Assembly (NCBI RefSeq): GCF_000741295.1
Contig: NZ_JGZG01000005.1
Coordinates: 496,001-560,000 of the forward strand
Length of the DNA: 64,000 nucleotides
Origin: Bifidobacterium pseudolongum subsp. globosum
GTDB lineage: Bacteria; Actinomycetota; Actinomycetes; Actinomycetales; Bifidobacteriaceae
Direction of reading: 5' to 3'
Shown here: positions 37,129 to 47,388 of the stretch, piece by piece
How the letters are laid out: every line of letters begins with the position of its first letter
How positions within the stretch are numbered: position 1 is the first letter of the stretch
Made by a program: the position numbers and the translations under genes
Notes under the pieces: model-generated
Databases searched by the model: none
What the model saw: only the letters and a program-made list of their open reading frames with translations
Told to the model about the DNA's origin: nothing

Positions 37129-38774
37129 TTATTGCTGCAATGCCGCAAAGGAGTCCAGCGTCTGGACCACTTTGAGCATGCGGGTACGCAACAGCTTAGC
37201 GCCCAGCCATGTACCAAGGCACAGGAATACTACGCCATTGGCGAGCGCCACGGGGATGATCCACGGGTAGGCCGCGCCATTGCCGGTCGCGAAGATGACG
37301 ATCGCGACGACGGCCGTGGGCAGGATGCTCGCGAGCGACGCGAGCATGTACAGGAACGGCAGGAACGCCTGCGCGGCGCCGCGCCCCTGCGGATTGGTGA
37401 ACGGCTTGGCCATCGACGGCACCGGGTAGAGGACCGAGCAGTTGAACATCTCGGCCACGCCGAGCGACGCCACGGCCCAGCCCCAGCTGGCGGCGATGAA
37501 CGTGAAGGCGCCCGCCAGTCCGCTTGGGCTCGACCAGTCGCCCGTGATGATGAAGGTGATCACGGAAAGCAGCGCGATGTACACCGTGTCGATGATCAGG
37601 TAGATGCGCACACGCCCCGTGCGGTCGTCGATCGCGCGCGTGCCGGCGATGACCTCCATGACGAACCCCTGGCCGTCATACGCGAGGCCGTTCGATTCGG
37701 TGAGCGACATGAACATGCCGCCGAGCAGCACGCCCATCCACACGAACCAGGATCCTATGTCCTTGTTTTCGAGCGCGAAGATCACCACGAAGAACAGCGG
37801 CATGATGTACATCATCGACTGGCGCGCGTCACGGCGCAGCAGGCTGCCCAAGCGCGCGGAGATGGCGCCGGACGGGCTGTCGGGCATGCGCGAGAACAGG
37901 CCGAGACCCTTGGCCACCTTGCTGCGCACCGCGTCGCTGCTGTGCGTGCGCTGCCAGTGCAGGCACCACTGCGACACGAGGAAGCACACGGCGCACAGCG
38001 CCAACGCGCACAGCACATGCAGCACCCAGAAGAGCCACTGGCCGTTGGCGGCGTCGAACGGCAGCATGAACGGCGCGCCCAACGGCAGCCACCCGAACAC
38101 GCGGGCGACGGGGATGAGCGAGGCCGCCTCGACCGACACCTCGTTGATCATGAGGATGTTCGGCATCTGCGCCAACGCCACGAACAGCACAATGACCACG
38201 ACGTAGAAGATGTTCTTGCCGGCCTGCGAATCGGTGATGATGTCGGCCACCGCCAGCAGCGCCTTCGACACGCACATCGCGGTGAGCACGATCAGCGGGG
38301 CGGCCACCAGCTGGCTGGCCACAGCCGCGGCACCGAACCCGCGGTACGCCATCGCCCACAGCATGAAGCTCACGAGCGCGGTGATGGCCGGGATGCCGGT
38401 GAGCCCTGCGAGCAGCAGGCCAAGTTGCAGCGTGCGGTCCGGAATGCCGTAGGGGGCGAACTTGTCCATGCTCATCGTGGAGTTCTCGCCGATGAACATG
38501 GCCTGCAGCAGCGCCACGAACAGGATGCCGGCGGTGCCCGCGAGCGGCATGATCACCGGCAGGTACGGCCATACGTCGTGCGCCATGCCGTGGCCCACGG
38601 CGAAGGCGAGTACACCTGTGCCCACCACGGTGCCGGCAGCGAGCAGATAGGCCAGCACATAGGCCACGATCTGCCACGGTGATGTCTTGAGCGCGGCGTT
38701 CGTGAGGGCCCAGCGCAGACGCACGAGCGTCCACGGCGTGGCGGAGGTGGTGGCCGGTTGCGTTGCCGGTGCGC

Positions 38775-38778
<4 letters not shown>
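37129..38778 (-). CDS. ABC transporter permease
   Basis: 549 aa integral membrane protein with about 12 hydrophobic segments and no extracytoplasmic binding domain. It resembles permeases that pair with DrrA/YxlF-type ATPases. The ATG at 38778 (MSAPATQPATTSATPW) overlaps the stop of the ATPase gene as ATGA, so the two are translationally coupled. A SLTESNGLAYDGQGFVMEV segment near residue 350 is the typical cytoplasmic loop of this exporter group. The substrate is unknown. Confidence 0.85.
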
Positions 38779-39674
<896 letters not shown>

Positions 39675-39783
39675 ACTGTCCGTTTCTTCCGGTTCGTCCG
39701 GCTTCAAGGTCATATGGCACCTTAGCAAAGCACCCATGGGCCCACCCGTTTGGGTTCACGAGATGGAACGGCGTACGGGCGAT

Positions 39784-41067
39784 TTACTGCGCAGCGGATT
39801 CCACCGCGTGCTCCGCCGACGATTCCACCGCCGGCTCCGCAGAACCACCCTTGTGCTCGATCGGCTTCCATTCCGCCTTGGCGAACACCGCCTGGAACGA
39901 AATCGGCACATAGCTGAGCATGTAGATCGGGAAGCTCAGCACATAGGCGAACAGCTCCTTGTTGGTGGCGCCGATCTGCTTGCGTTCCACCACGATTGTG
40001 AGCGCCGCCAGCGCCATCATGAAGATGATCGAATAGACAATGCCATTGACCCAGTTGAACAGCGAACCGAGCTGGCTCTGCCACGTCACGAATCCGAACG
40101 CGGCGTAGATGGCGCCCAGCGCGATGCGGATCATCGTCAGCAACGTGAACGGGCACAGCAGCAACGTGAAGTCGATGGCCGCGAAATCGCGTTCCTTGAT
40201 CGCGCGGCGCACCAAGGCGGGGCCATAGTAGCGGAACACCTGCAGGAACCCTTTGCTCCAGCGCAGGCGCTGGCGCCAGCTCTGCGCGAAGGTGACCGGC
40301 TGCTCGTCGTAGAGGATCGCCGTGCCCACATACCCAATGCGGTCGCCGTGCAGCAGCGAATCCATCGTGAACTCGAGGTCTTCGGTGAGCAGGTGGAACT
40401 TCCAGCCCTTGTTGCGGCGCATCACACTCTGCGAGAACATGAAGCCCGTGCCACCCACATGGCAGCTGTTGCCGAGCCACATGCGCGAGGCGCTCAGGAA
40501 GCGCGATTCGCGGATGAACCACAGCGCGGAACCCGACGACACCCAGTTTTCGGAAAGGTTCACCGAATTGCGGTAGCTTGTGAGGATGCGGAAGCCGGAC
40601 TGGAAGCCCTTGTTCATCTCTTCAAAGTAATGCTCGTCGAGCCGGTTGTCGGCGTCGAACACAAAGAACGCGTCATAGGCGTCGGCCGCGCGCGATGCAA
40701 TCATCGTGTTGAGCAGGTAGGTGAGCGCGTAACCTTTGCCGATCTGCGTCGTGTCAAACCGCTCGACCACGTTGCCGCCCAGGTCGCGCACCACTTGCGC
40801 GGTGGAATCGGTGCAGTTGTCCGCCACGACCCAGATGTCGATGAGGTCGGTCGGGTAGGACTGCAGCTGGATGTCGCGGATCAGATTGCCGATCACCGCC
40901 TCCTCGTTGCGCGCCGAGATCAGCACGGCGTAGCGTTTGTCCATTGGGGCCGCCGGGAAGACGACCGGTTTGGCGAACAGCGAGATGAGGATGCACAGGG
41001 CCTGATAGCCCATGCCCACGCCGCCCACGACGATGAGCAGGATGTCAAGAATCGTCAGTAACAGCAT
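39784..41067 (-). CDS. Membrane glycosyltransferase family 2
   Basis: 427 aa processive-type GT2 enzyme: N-terminal membrane helix (about 5-30), GT-A domain with VLISARNEE, DNCTDST, FDADN (metal-binding DxD), LTEDLEF (TED) and RQRLRWSKG (QxxRW), then several C-terminal membrane helices. This set is typical of polysaccharide synthases and of glycolipid-forming enzymes. Its start overlaps the stop of the upstream AI-2E gene (TGATG). The product could be an exopolysaccharide or a glycolipid precursor. Confidence 0.9.
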   Translation of the reverse strand: MLLLTILDILLIVVGGVGMGYQALCILISLFAKPVVFPAAPMDKRYAVLISARNEEAVIGNLIRDIQLQSYPTDLIDIWVVADNCTDSTAQVVRDLGGNVVERFDTTQIGKGYALTYLLNTMIASRAADAYDAFFVFDADNRLDEHYFEEMNKGFQSGFRILTSYRNSVNLSENWVSSGSALWFIRESRFLSASRMWLGNSCHVGGTGFMFSQSVMRRNKGWKFHLLTEDLEFTMDSLLHGDRIGYVGTAILYDEQPVTFAQSWRQRLRWSKGFLQVFRYYGPALVRRAIKERDFAAIDFTLLLCPFTLLTMIRIALGAIYAAFGFVTWQSQLGSLFNWVNGIVYSIIFMMALAALTIVVERKQIGATNKELFAYVLSFPIYMLSYVPISFQAVFAKAEWKPIEHKGGSAEPAVESSAEHAVESAAQ

Positions 41068-42596
41068 CAGCGCCAGCGGCTCCTTGGGTTGTCCGTCGCA
41101 CTGTCTTTGCCTGCGTCGGCGGAATCCTCACCCGACGCGCCGGGGTGCCCGTCTTCGTCATGGGCGGCGCCTGCTGCGTCTGCGGACTGCGCGCGCAGGG
41201 CGTCCAAACCGCTGCCGTGCGGTGTGTGCTGCGCGTCGAACACGTTCTTCGGAATCGCCACAGTCGGCAAATCCTCGCTCACCGGCTGTGTGGCGTCGTC
41301 GGGGTAATCGTAGACCTGGTGCTGCAGTTCCTTGATCTGGTCGTCGAAGGTCACATGCCCGCTCGACCCCTTGGCCTGGCGCGGGATGCGGTCGCTCACC
41401 GGCTTGATCACATGTTCGTTGATCGCATCCGCCGCCTCGACCATCTTCGACTTCTTCTTCGGCTTGGGATCGTTCATCAACGGCATATCCACAAGCGGGT
41501 AACGCTTCATCGAGACCTTGAGCAGCACTTGGATGCTCGCGGTGATCGGCAACGCCAGGAACGCGCCCAACGCGCCGAACAGCGAGCCAAAGAGCAGTAC
41601 GGTGAGGAACGCGATGCACGGGTTGAGATCCATGGTGCGTTCGGAGATCTTCGGAGAAAGCAGCAGGTTCTCAATCTGCTGGTAGACGGTGATGAACACG
41701 ACGACGCCAATGCCATAGCCCAAGCCGCGCTCGCCCCATGCGAACATGACGGGCAGCGCGCCGCCGATGTAGGTGCCGAGTGTCGGCACGAACTGGGAGA
41801 CGACGCCACAGAACAGCGCGAGTGGCAGCCAATACGGCACTTTGATGATCATGAGGAACACCGCCGTGCACGCGGCATTGATCGCGGCGAGGATCGAGCG
41901 GGAGAACAGGAAGCCGGAAATCTGGTCCTGGACCACGGTCCACACCATCAGGAACCGGCGTTGCGAATGCGGGGCAATCCACTGGCACAGGCTGCGGCGC
42001 AACTTGGGGCCGGCGATCGAGATGTAGAATGCGACCATGATCGCCGTGGTGAAGTTGAGGATCTGCCCCAGCACGCCCATGGTGGTGCTCACGGCCTGGC
42101 CGGCGAAATCGGTGACCCACGACCCTTTCACGTTCTTCATGATCTCGCCGCCCAGATCGTTCATCTCAGGCAGTTTGAACTGTGTTTTCTCGGCGATGAG
42201 CGCGGCGAACTGGTTGTACAGGTCCGGCAGTCCCTTGACCATCGAGATGAGCTGTTGCACGAACATGTTGCCGAACAGGCCGAGCAACACAACCACGATG
42301 ACGAGGAGTCCCACGAGACAGGTGACCGACGCCACCGCGCGCTTCCACCCGTGCTTGATCAGGCGTATGACGAGCGGTTCGACCGCAAGAGCAAGGAAGA
42401 GCGCGATGATGATGTCGAAGACAATGTAGGTGATCTTGCCCCACGAGGTGAAGGCGAACCACCCCAGATACACGGCGATCACGGCATAGAACAGCGCCCG
42501 CCCATACCATTCGGGTGGCCTGCGCGGATCGCCCTTCGACGGGAACAGCGAATTGACGTCCAGTTTCTTCTGATTGTTCGCGCTCTGTTCGGTCAT
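41067..42596 (-). CDS. AI-2E family transporter (PerM/TqsA-like)
   Basis: 509 aa with the eight-helix UPF0118/AI-2E architecture: two pairs of N-terminal helices, a soluble loop, then four C-terminal helices containing VPTLGTYIGGALPV and LVDMPLMND. The last 120 residues are a soluble acidic tail (GEDSADAGKDSATDN). The family includes autoinducer exporters and Na+/H+ antiporters, so the substrate is open. It is co-translated with the glycosyltransferase gene downstream. Confidence 0.88.
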   Translation of the reverse strand: MTEQSANNQKKLDVNSLFPSKGDPRRPPEWYGRALFYAVIAVYLGWFAFTSWGKITYIVFDIIIALFLALAVEPLVIRLIKHGWKRAVASVTCLVGLLVIVVVLLGLFGNMFVQQLISMVKGLPDLYNQFAALIAEKTQFKLPEMNDLGGEIMKNVKGSWVTDFAGQAVSTTMGVLGQILNFTTAIMVAFYISIAGPKLRRSLCQWIAPHSQRRFLMVWTVVQDQISGFLFSRSILAAINAACTAVFLMIIKVPYWLPLALFCGVVSQFVPTLGTYIGGALPVMFAWGERGLGYGIGVVVFITVYQQIENLLLSPKISERTMDLNPCIAFLTVLLFGSLFGALGAFLALPITASIQVLLKVSMKRYPLVDMPLMNDPKPKKKSKMVEAADAINEHVIKPVSDRIPRQAKGSSGHVTFDDQIKELQHQVYDYPDDATQPVSEDLPTVAIPKNVFDAQHTPHGSGLDALRAQSADAAGAAHDEDGHPGASGEDSADAGKDSATDNPRSRWR

Positions 42597-42748
42597 GCCC
42601 CTTATTTAACCACAAACCGTCACTGGGAAATCCGGCATTGAGCCAGTTGGGCGGCCTGTGGTCCGTATTGCACGCGCACAGTGAACAAGCACATCGCGAG
42701 ACTATATATATGAACGCCGTGTACGGGCGCACACATATTCTAGAGCAT

Positions 42749-43765
42749 ATGTTGAATGTATCGATTATCATCCCCACGTGGAATGAGCAGGACCGCATCA
42801 CCGATTGCCTCGACAACGCACTCAGGCAGACGGTCATGCCGCACGAGGTCATCGTGGTAGACAACCGATCCACCGACAACACCGTGGCGATTGTGCAGCA
42901 GTACATGCAGGAGCACCCCGAGGCGCCGATCCGCCTGCTCCATCAGGACGAGGAGCAGGGACTGATTCCTACGCGCAACTACGGGCTGAACCATGCGACC
43001 GGCGACGTGCTGGGCCGTGTGGATGCGGACTGCATGCTCAAACCCGACTGGGTCGAAGTGGTGTCGGGCATCTTCACCGAGGATTCCGAGGCGATGGGAG
43101 CCACCGGCCCTGTGACGTATTATGATATGCCCGCACGCCGCATGGCGCTGCGCGGCGATGATTCCGTGCGCCGACACACCTACCGCGCGGACGGCGGCGA
43201 AGTGCTGCTGTTCGGCTCCAACATGGCGTTGCGCGTCTCCGCGTGGAAGCTCATTGCGAACGAGGTGTGCCTCGACAAAGAGGATGTGATGCACGAGGAC
43301 ATCGACGTCTCGCTGCACCTGCTTGGCCGCGGTCTCAAGACGGTGTATTCGGAGCGCATGATCTGCGGCATCTCGGCGCGCCGCATGGACACGTCGTTCA
43401 AGTCGTTCCGCAACTACATGAAGCGGTTCAAGAACACCTTCGAGGCCCACCCGCAGCATTGGCGCAGCCACAAGTCCGAGCGCACGCTGTATTTGATGTA
43501 CCCGTGGCTGCACGCGCTGTTCCCCGTCTACCAGCAGTACCTGAAGGCGAAGGACATCAATCCGGCCGTGCGCATGTGGTTCCGTGAGCAGGTGAATCTG
43601 GCCCGCCGTGAAGGCGACAATCTGGATGACCTGCCGGGCATCGAGGAGTTCATCAGCGAAGTCCCCACCGACATCGACGGCATCAGCGAGGTCAACGAGG
43701 ACATCCCGACCGATGCCGAGTCCGAAGCCCCACAACCGGAGCCTGTTTCCAAGATGTCCAACTGA
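42749..43765 (+). CDS. Glycosyltransferase family 2
   Basis: 338 aa soluble GT2 enzyme: SIIIPTWNEQDRI at the start, VDNRSTDNT, GRVDADCMLKPDW (DxD) and HEDIDVSLHLLGRG (ED acceptor region). The C-terminal 60 residues are acidic and low complexity (DIDGISEVNEDIPTDAES). ATG 42749 is preferred because the GT fold begins there (MLNVSIIIPTW); an upstream ATG at 42710 adds 13 non-conserved residues. TATATA boxes at 42703-42710 mark a promoter. It is divergent from the AI-2E/glycosyltransferase operon. Confidence 0.88.
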   Translation: MLNVSIIIPTWNEQDRITDCLDNALRQTVMPHEVIVVDNRSTDNTVAIVQQYMQEHPEAPIRLLHQDEEQGLIPTRNYGLNHATGDVLGRVDADCMLKPDWVEVVSGIFTEDSEAMGATGPVTYYDMPARRMALRGDDSVRRHTYRADGGEVLLFGSNMALRVSAWKLIANEVCLDKEDVMHEDIDVSLHLLGRGLKTVYSERMICGISARRMDTSFKSFRNYMKRFKNTFEAHPQHWRSHKSERTLYLMYPWLHALFPVYQQYLKAKDINPAVRMWFREQVNLARREGDNLDDLPGIEEFISEVPTDIDGISEVNEDIPTDAESEAPQPEPVSKMSN

Positions 43766-43781
43766 CGGGGATTTCCCGTGC

Positions 43782-43818
43782 CGGTGCCCGCGTGGTCAGC
43801 ATGATTGCGCGGGCACCG
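43782..43818 (+). terminator. Terminator-like hairpin after the glycosyltransferase gene
   Basis: 11-bp stem CGGTGCCCGCG (43782-43792) / CGCGGGCACCG (43808-43818), between two convergent genes, followed by TTGTAT. Confidence 0.65.
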
Positions 43819-43830
43819 TTGTATGCTCCC

Positions 43831-44628
43831 TCACACGATGATCATCGGCTCACCGGTCTCCATGTCCGTTCCAGTGTGCGCGGCTGGCACCTCGAGGCAC
43901 CAGCCATCATATCGGCAATTCAGGCAGACGAGCTTGCGCGAATACGGCGTATGCGCAGACCAGAACATCCGGGAGAACTTGGGCCGGAACACCGTATGGC
44001 AATTCGGGCACAGGTACGCCACCGAACGGAAGTAATACACCGATATCCCCACGCCCAACAGCACGATGGGCACCAGACCAATCACGAATGGGACCCAATT
44101 GCCGGTCATGATCCAGATGGCAAGCAGTGCGATCTCGAGGACATCCATGACGCCGCCGACTACCAGCATCGTGCCATGAATCCGCTTGAGTCCGGTTTTC
44201 CTACGCGTCACGAATGCCGCATCGGAGAACGCATGCAGGTCGGTGCGGTCGCAATCATCGACCCGCCCGAGGGTCTTGCGCAACGCATCGAGCGTGCGTA
44301 GACGTGACTGGTCCAGCTCGATCTGCTTGCTCAGCTGCATGCGCTGGGCGGCAATGAGCGAATCGATGTATGCGGAGGATTGGTCATCGGCTAGCAAATC
44401 AGCGATCTGGCTGATCGAGAATCCCAGTCCACGCAGGAACGTGATCACGGAAAGGCGGCGCACGTCCTGCTCGTCGTACAGACGCCGCCCACCGCTGCTC
44501 ACCTCGCTCGGCACGAGCACGCCGCGGTTGTCGTAATACTGTACGGTGCGCACCGAGACGCCGCACCGTTTCGCCAATTCGCCGGTGGTGTATTGGGTTG
44601 GGGTGTATTCGGTTGTCGATTCGGTCAT
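43831..44628 (-). CDS. MerR-family regulator with membrane and zinc-ribbon-like C-terminus
   Basis: 266 aa. Residues about 15-85 are a MerR winged helix (YTTGELAKRCGVSVRTVQYY, then RRLYDEQDVRRLSVI), followed by a long dimerisation helix. Unusually, the C-terminal half has two membrane helices (LVVGGVMDVLEIALLAIWIM and VPFVIGLVPIVLLGVGISVYY). It ends with a CPNC...CLNC pair that could bind zinc. This is a membrane-bound one-component regulator, so it probably senses an envelope or extracellular signal. The ATG at 44628 follows GGAG by 7 nt. Its targets are not evident. Confidence 0.88.
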   Translation of the reverse strand: MTESTTEYTPTQYTTGELAKRCGVSVRTVQYYDNRGVLVPSEVSSGGRRLYDEQDVRRLSVITFLRGLGFSISQIADLLADDQSSAYIDSLIAAQRMQLSKQIELDQSRLRTLDALRKTLGRVDDCDRTDLHAFSDAAFVTRRKTGLKRIHGTMLVVGGVMDVLEIALLAIWIMTGNWVPFVIGLVPIVLLGVGISVYYFRSVAYLCPNCHTVFRPKFSRMFWSAHTPYSRKLVCLNCRYDGWCLEVPAAHTGTDMETGEPMIIV

Positions 44629-44795
44629 GGTGTTGCTCCATCCATGCTGTGTTGATTCGGGTTGACGAGCGGACGGAGGTGCCGATTCGACCACCCCACC
44701 GGCCCGCATGGCCCCGAATATGGCATATGACGCCGCGTCACAAGCAAATCGACACGCCGAAAAGCTAGGATGTTCCGCCGGCGGAAACAAAAAAC

Positions 44796-44820
44796 CTCCC
44801 GCCTACATGAGGCGGGAGGC
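44796..44820 (-). terminator. Terminator of the tRNA operon
   Basis: 10-bp stem CCTCCCGCCT / AGGCGGGAGG with a 5-nt loop. On the minus strand it is followed by TTTTTTG, just past the tRNA-Phe CCA end. Confidence 0.85.
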
Positions 44821-44823
44821 CGA

Positions 44824-44899
44824 TGGTGGCTCCGAGCGGCATCGATCCGCTGACCTAACGATTTTCAGTCGTTCGCTCTACCAACTGAGCTACAGAGCC
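44824..44899 (-). tRNA. tRNA-Phe (GAA)
   Basis: 76 nt including an encoded CCA end. Acceptor GGCTCTG pairs with CGGAGCC; D-loop GCTCAGTTGGTAGAGC; anticodon loop CTGAAAA with anticodon GAA; T arm with TCGATGC. Last gene of a three-tRNA operon. Confidence 0.95.
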
Positions 44900-44935
44900 A
44901 GAACAATCCACATCAACAACTGTGAGTGGACTTCG

Positions 44936-45009
44936 CGACCACGACCGGACTTGAACCGGCGACCTCCGCCGTGACAGGGCGGCGCTCTAACCAACTGAGC
45001 TACGCGGCC
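44936..45009 (-). tRNA. tRNA-Asp (GTC)
   Basis: 74 nt, CCA not encoded. Acceptor GGCCGCG pairs with CGTGGTC (two G-T wobbles); anticodon loop CTGTCAC with anticodon GTC; T arm GGTTCAAGTCC. Second copy in the operon, identical to the one at 45045. Confidence 0.95.
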
Positions 45010-45044
45010 TTGGACCACTGGAGAACGAATCTCCGTGACCAAAG

Positions 45045-45118
45045 CGACCACGACCGGACTTGAACCGGCGACCTCCGCCGTGACAGGGCGGCGCTCTAAC
45101 CAACTGAGCTACGCGGCC
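45045..45118 (-). tRNA. tRNA-Asp (GTC), second identical copy
   Basis: 74 nt, same sequence as the copy at 44936-45009, separated from it by 35 bp. First gene of the tRNA-Asp - tRNA-Asp - tRNA-Phe unit. Confidence 0.95.
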
Positions 45119-45160
45119 GTTGCTTCCTAGTGAGAACCTCACCGGGACAACAGATGTATA

Positions 45161-45188
45161 TAATACTCAAACGCCCCTTAAGCGCAAC
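45161..45188 (-). promoter_or_regulatory. Promoter of the tRNA-Asp/Phe operon
   Basis: On the minus strand: -35 TTGCGC (45188-45183), 16-bp spacer, -10 TATTAT (45166-45161). The same TTGCGY-16-TATTAT layout precedes tRNA-Glu at 61033-61060, which supports both. Confidence 0.6.
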
Positions 45189-45219
45189 TCACGGCGTGTC
45201 GCCTACACCGTGGCCGCAC

Positions 45220-45957
45220 TCAGTGCGCCAGATCCACCTGATACGTGACGACCGACGCCGGCGAAACCTGGAACGGCAACGTTGCGGCATCGGGCGATTC
45301 GACACCTTCGCGGTATGCCGAATAATCGGAGTCATAGTCGGAATCGAAGTCGAGCATGTCGCATTCGTCTTCGTCGCAGACCAGGCAATCGCCGTTGTGA
45401 CAGACCGTGCACTTGCCGTTCTTACACACCGTGCCGTTCACATTGCTCCATTCGGGGTGGTCGGAGACCGCGTTGACCGCCCAGAACACCAGCCAGATGC
45501 TCAGCACGGACAGCACGGTCATCACCGCGCCGATCACAATGCCCGCAATGGCCATGCCCTTGCTCTTCTCGTGTGATTTGTTGATCTGCACAAGCGCGAT
45601 GATCGAGATGATCAGGCCGGCCGGGGCGATGAGGAACGACAGGATGAAGCCTACGATGCACATGACGTTCCACTTGTGCTGCGGTTCCGCCATGCCATAC
45701 ATGCCCTGCGGCGGCATCTGGCCGTACGGCGGCTGCGGCACCGCCGGGGGAATCTGCGTCTGCGTGTACTGCGGCGTCTGCTGTCCACCATACTGTGGCG
45801 CGTCGTACGTCTGGCCATATGGCTGTGCACTCGGCTGACCGTACTGCGGTTCGGCGTAGGTCGGCACAGGCGTGGGTTCGGTGTTGTAGGGTTCCTGCGC
45901 GGAGCCCTGTGGGGATTCGTTCATCGGTTCTTGACCGTAAGGGTACTGTTCTGCCAT
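45220..45957 (-). CDS. DUF4190-type membrane protein with Cys-rich segment
   Basis: 245 aa. The first 90 residues are Pro/Gln/Tyr-rich and flexible (PYGQ repeats). Two membrane helices follow (about 97-120 and 137-163), with a QINKSHEKSKGMAIAGIVIG link typical of DUF4190 proteins. Between residues 178 and 199 six cysteines are spaced C-x4-C-x2-C-x4-C-x2-C-x4-C, which looks like a compact metal or disulfide site. The protein ends in an acidic tail. The start at ATG 45957 (MAEQYPYGQE) has no strong ribosome site. The function is unknown. Confidence 0.8.
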   Translation of the reverse strand: MAEQYPYGQEPMNESPQGSAQEPYNTEPTPVPTYAEPQYGQPSAQPYGQTYDAPQYGGQQTPQYTQTQIPPAVPQPPYGQMPPQGMYGMAEPQHKWNVMCIVGFILSFLIAPAGLIISIIALVQINKSHEKSKGMAIAGIVIGAVMTVLSVLSIWLVFWAVNAVSDHPEWSNVNGTVCKNGKCTVCHNGDCLVCDEDECDMLDFDSDYDSDYSAYREGVESPDAATLPFQVSPASVVTYQVDLAH

Positions 45958-46164
45958 AAAAACCACAGTGTAACAGTGCACTCTGGGTGGTTCCATACAA
46001 TCGACCATACCGCGCATCACGCGCATCTCATATGCCGGAACCGTAATCGGTAAGCACCTCCTCCCCCATATGCGCGCTTTATTGCCGTAAGAGGATACCC
46101 GCCCCACGGCACGCAAAACCCCGTACGGTGGAACGTAGCGGTCCATCAACGAAAAGAGGCAACC

Positions 46165-46566
46165 ATGGCAAACGACGACGAGACCATCGACAGGCTCACC
46201 GACGAAGAGCTCGACGAACTGACGAGCCCTGATGACAATCCGGACGAAGCCGATGTGGAGGATTCCGAGCACAACGTGAACATCGCCGCGATCATCTGCG
46301 GCATCGCGGCCGGCATCCTGTTCATCGGCGCCGGCATCTGGCTCTACTGCTATCTGCGCGACAAGCACAACGAGTGCACGCTCTCGCGCCAGATCAAGCA
46401 GTTCAAGGGCGACGTGAAGCACATCACCAAGGAAGCTGACCCAAAGCGTCTGGCACGCAACGCCGAAGTGCGCCACGCGATGAACACCATCTCCGATTAT
46501 GTGCACGACATCCCGGGACATGTCGAGGACGCCGCCTCGCGCGTGCGTGACGCGATCACCGACTGA
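46165..46566 (+). CDS. Small single-pass membrane protein
   Basis: 133 aa: an acidic N-terminal 35 residues (DDETIDRLTDEELDELTSPD), one membrane helix at about 39-63 (IAAIICGIAAGILFIGAGIW), then a basic/helical tail. The ATG follows GAGG by 7 nt. No family recognised; it is transcribed alone between the DUF4190 gene and the GntR regulator. Confidence 0.75.
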   Translation: MANDDETIDRLTDEELDELTSPDDNPDEADVEDSEHNVNIAAIICGIAAGILFIGAGIWLYCYLRDKHNECTLSRQIKQFKGDVKHITKEADPKRLARNAEVRHAMNTISDYVHDIPGHVEDAASRVRDAITD

Positions 46567-46619
46567 CCGGCACAGCCCAATCCATATGCGATCGCACAAC
46601 CATTCGGGGTTTGTGCGAC

Positions 46620-47387
46620 TCACCGCTGTGATGCGGACAGCCGCACACACCCCGAATGGTGCATCGTGAATCGGATGCGGGCAGCGTCATACACATCGGT
46701 GGCGCGCTCGCACGGCCGGCCCTGCTGGTCATAGGCCACACGGTTGATCCGCAGTGTCGGTGCGCCAGCCGGCACATGCAGGCGGCGCGCCGCCGCCTCG
46801 CAAGCCGGCGCATAGTCGAGCGTCTCATCCACGCGCTGCGGTCGGATCTTGTATTCCTGTTGGAACAGCCCGTAGAACGACATGCTCAGGTCACGGTTGA
46901 GGAACCCCGGGAACAGATATGCGGGCAGATGGTTCGTCTCCACAGAGAGCGGGGCATCGCCAAGCATGCGCAGGCGTGTGACCGCATACACCGTCGGCCG
47001 GTCCGCGGGCAGCCGCAGCAACCGCATATCGGACGCCGATGCCGGCGCCACGACGGCGCTGAGCACAATGGACTGGAGCGCCCATCCCTGCCTCTTGGCG
47101 ATCTGCGTGAGTGATTCCACAGTATTGAGATTGCGTTCCAACCGGCCGTCGGAGACGACGATGCCACCGGCACGGCCGATTTTGCGCACAATCTCGTGAT
47201 TCGATTCGAGTTCGGCGAGCGCCACGCGCAGATTCGAACGCGAGACGCCAAGCAGTTCGGCGAGCGCGCGCTCGGTGCCGAGTTTTTCACCCGGCATGAG
47301 TTCGCGTTGCGCAATGATCTGCCGCACAACGCGCACGACGTCTTCGACGTTCGTGCGCGTGGCGGTGGTGGAGTTGGGTTGCTCCAT
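46620..47387 (-). CDS. GntR-family regulator with UTRA domain
   Basis: 255 aa. Winged helix at about residues 12-80 (GEKLGTERALAELLGVSRSN) and a UTRA effector domain (TVYAVTRLRMLGDAPLSVET, then ACEAAARRLHVPAGAPTLRI) of the HutC/FarR subgroup. It starts 1 nt after the stop of the class III PLP enzyme gene and is last in the kinase-permease-lyase operon. It is therefore probably the pathway regulator, with its effector being the substrate or phosphorylated intermediate. Confidence 0.92.
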   Translation of the reverse strand: MEQPNSTTATRTNVEDVVRVVRQIIAQRELMPGEKLGTERALAELLGVSRSNLRVALAELESNHEIVRKIGRAGGIVVSDGRLERNLNTVESLTQIAKRQGWALQSIVLSAVVAPASASDMRLLRLPADRPTVYAVTRLRMLGDAPLSVETNHLPAYLFPGFLNRDLSMSFYGLFQQEYKIRPQRVDETLDYAPACEAAARRLHVPAGAPTLRINRVAYDQQGRPCERATDVYDAARIRFTMHHSGCVRLSASQR

Positions 47388-47388
47388 A

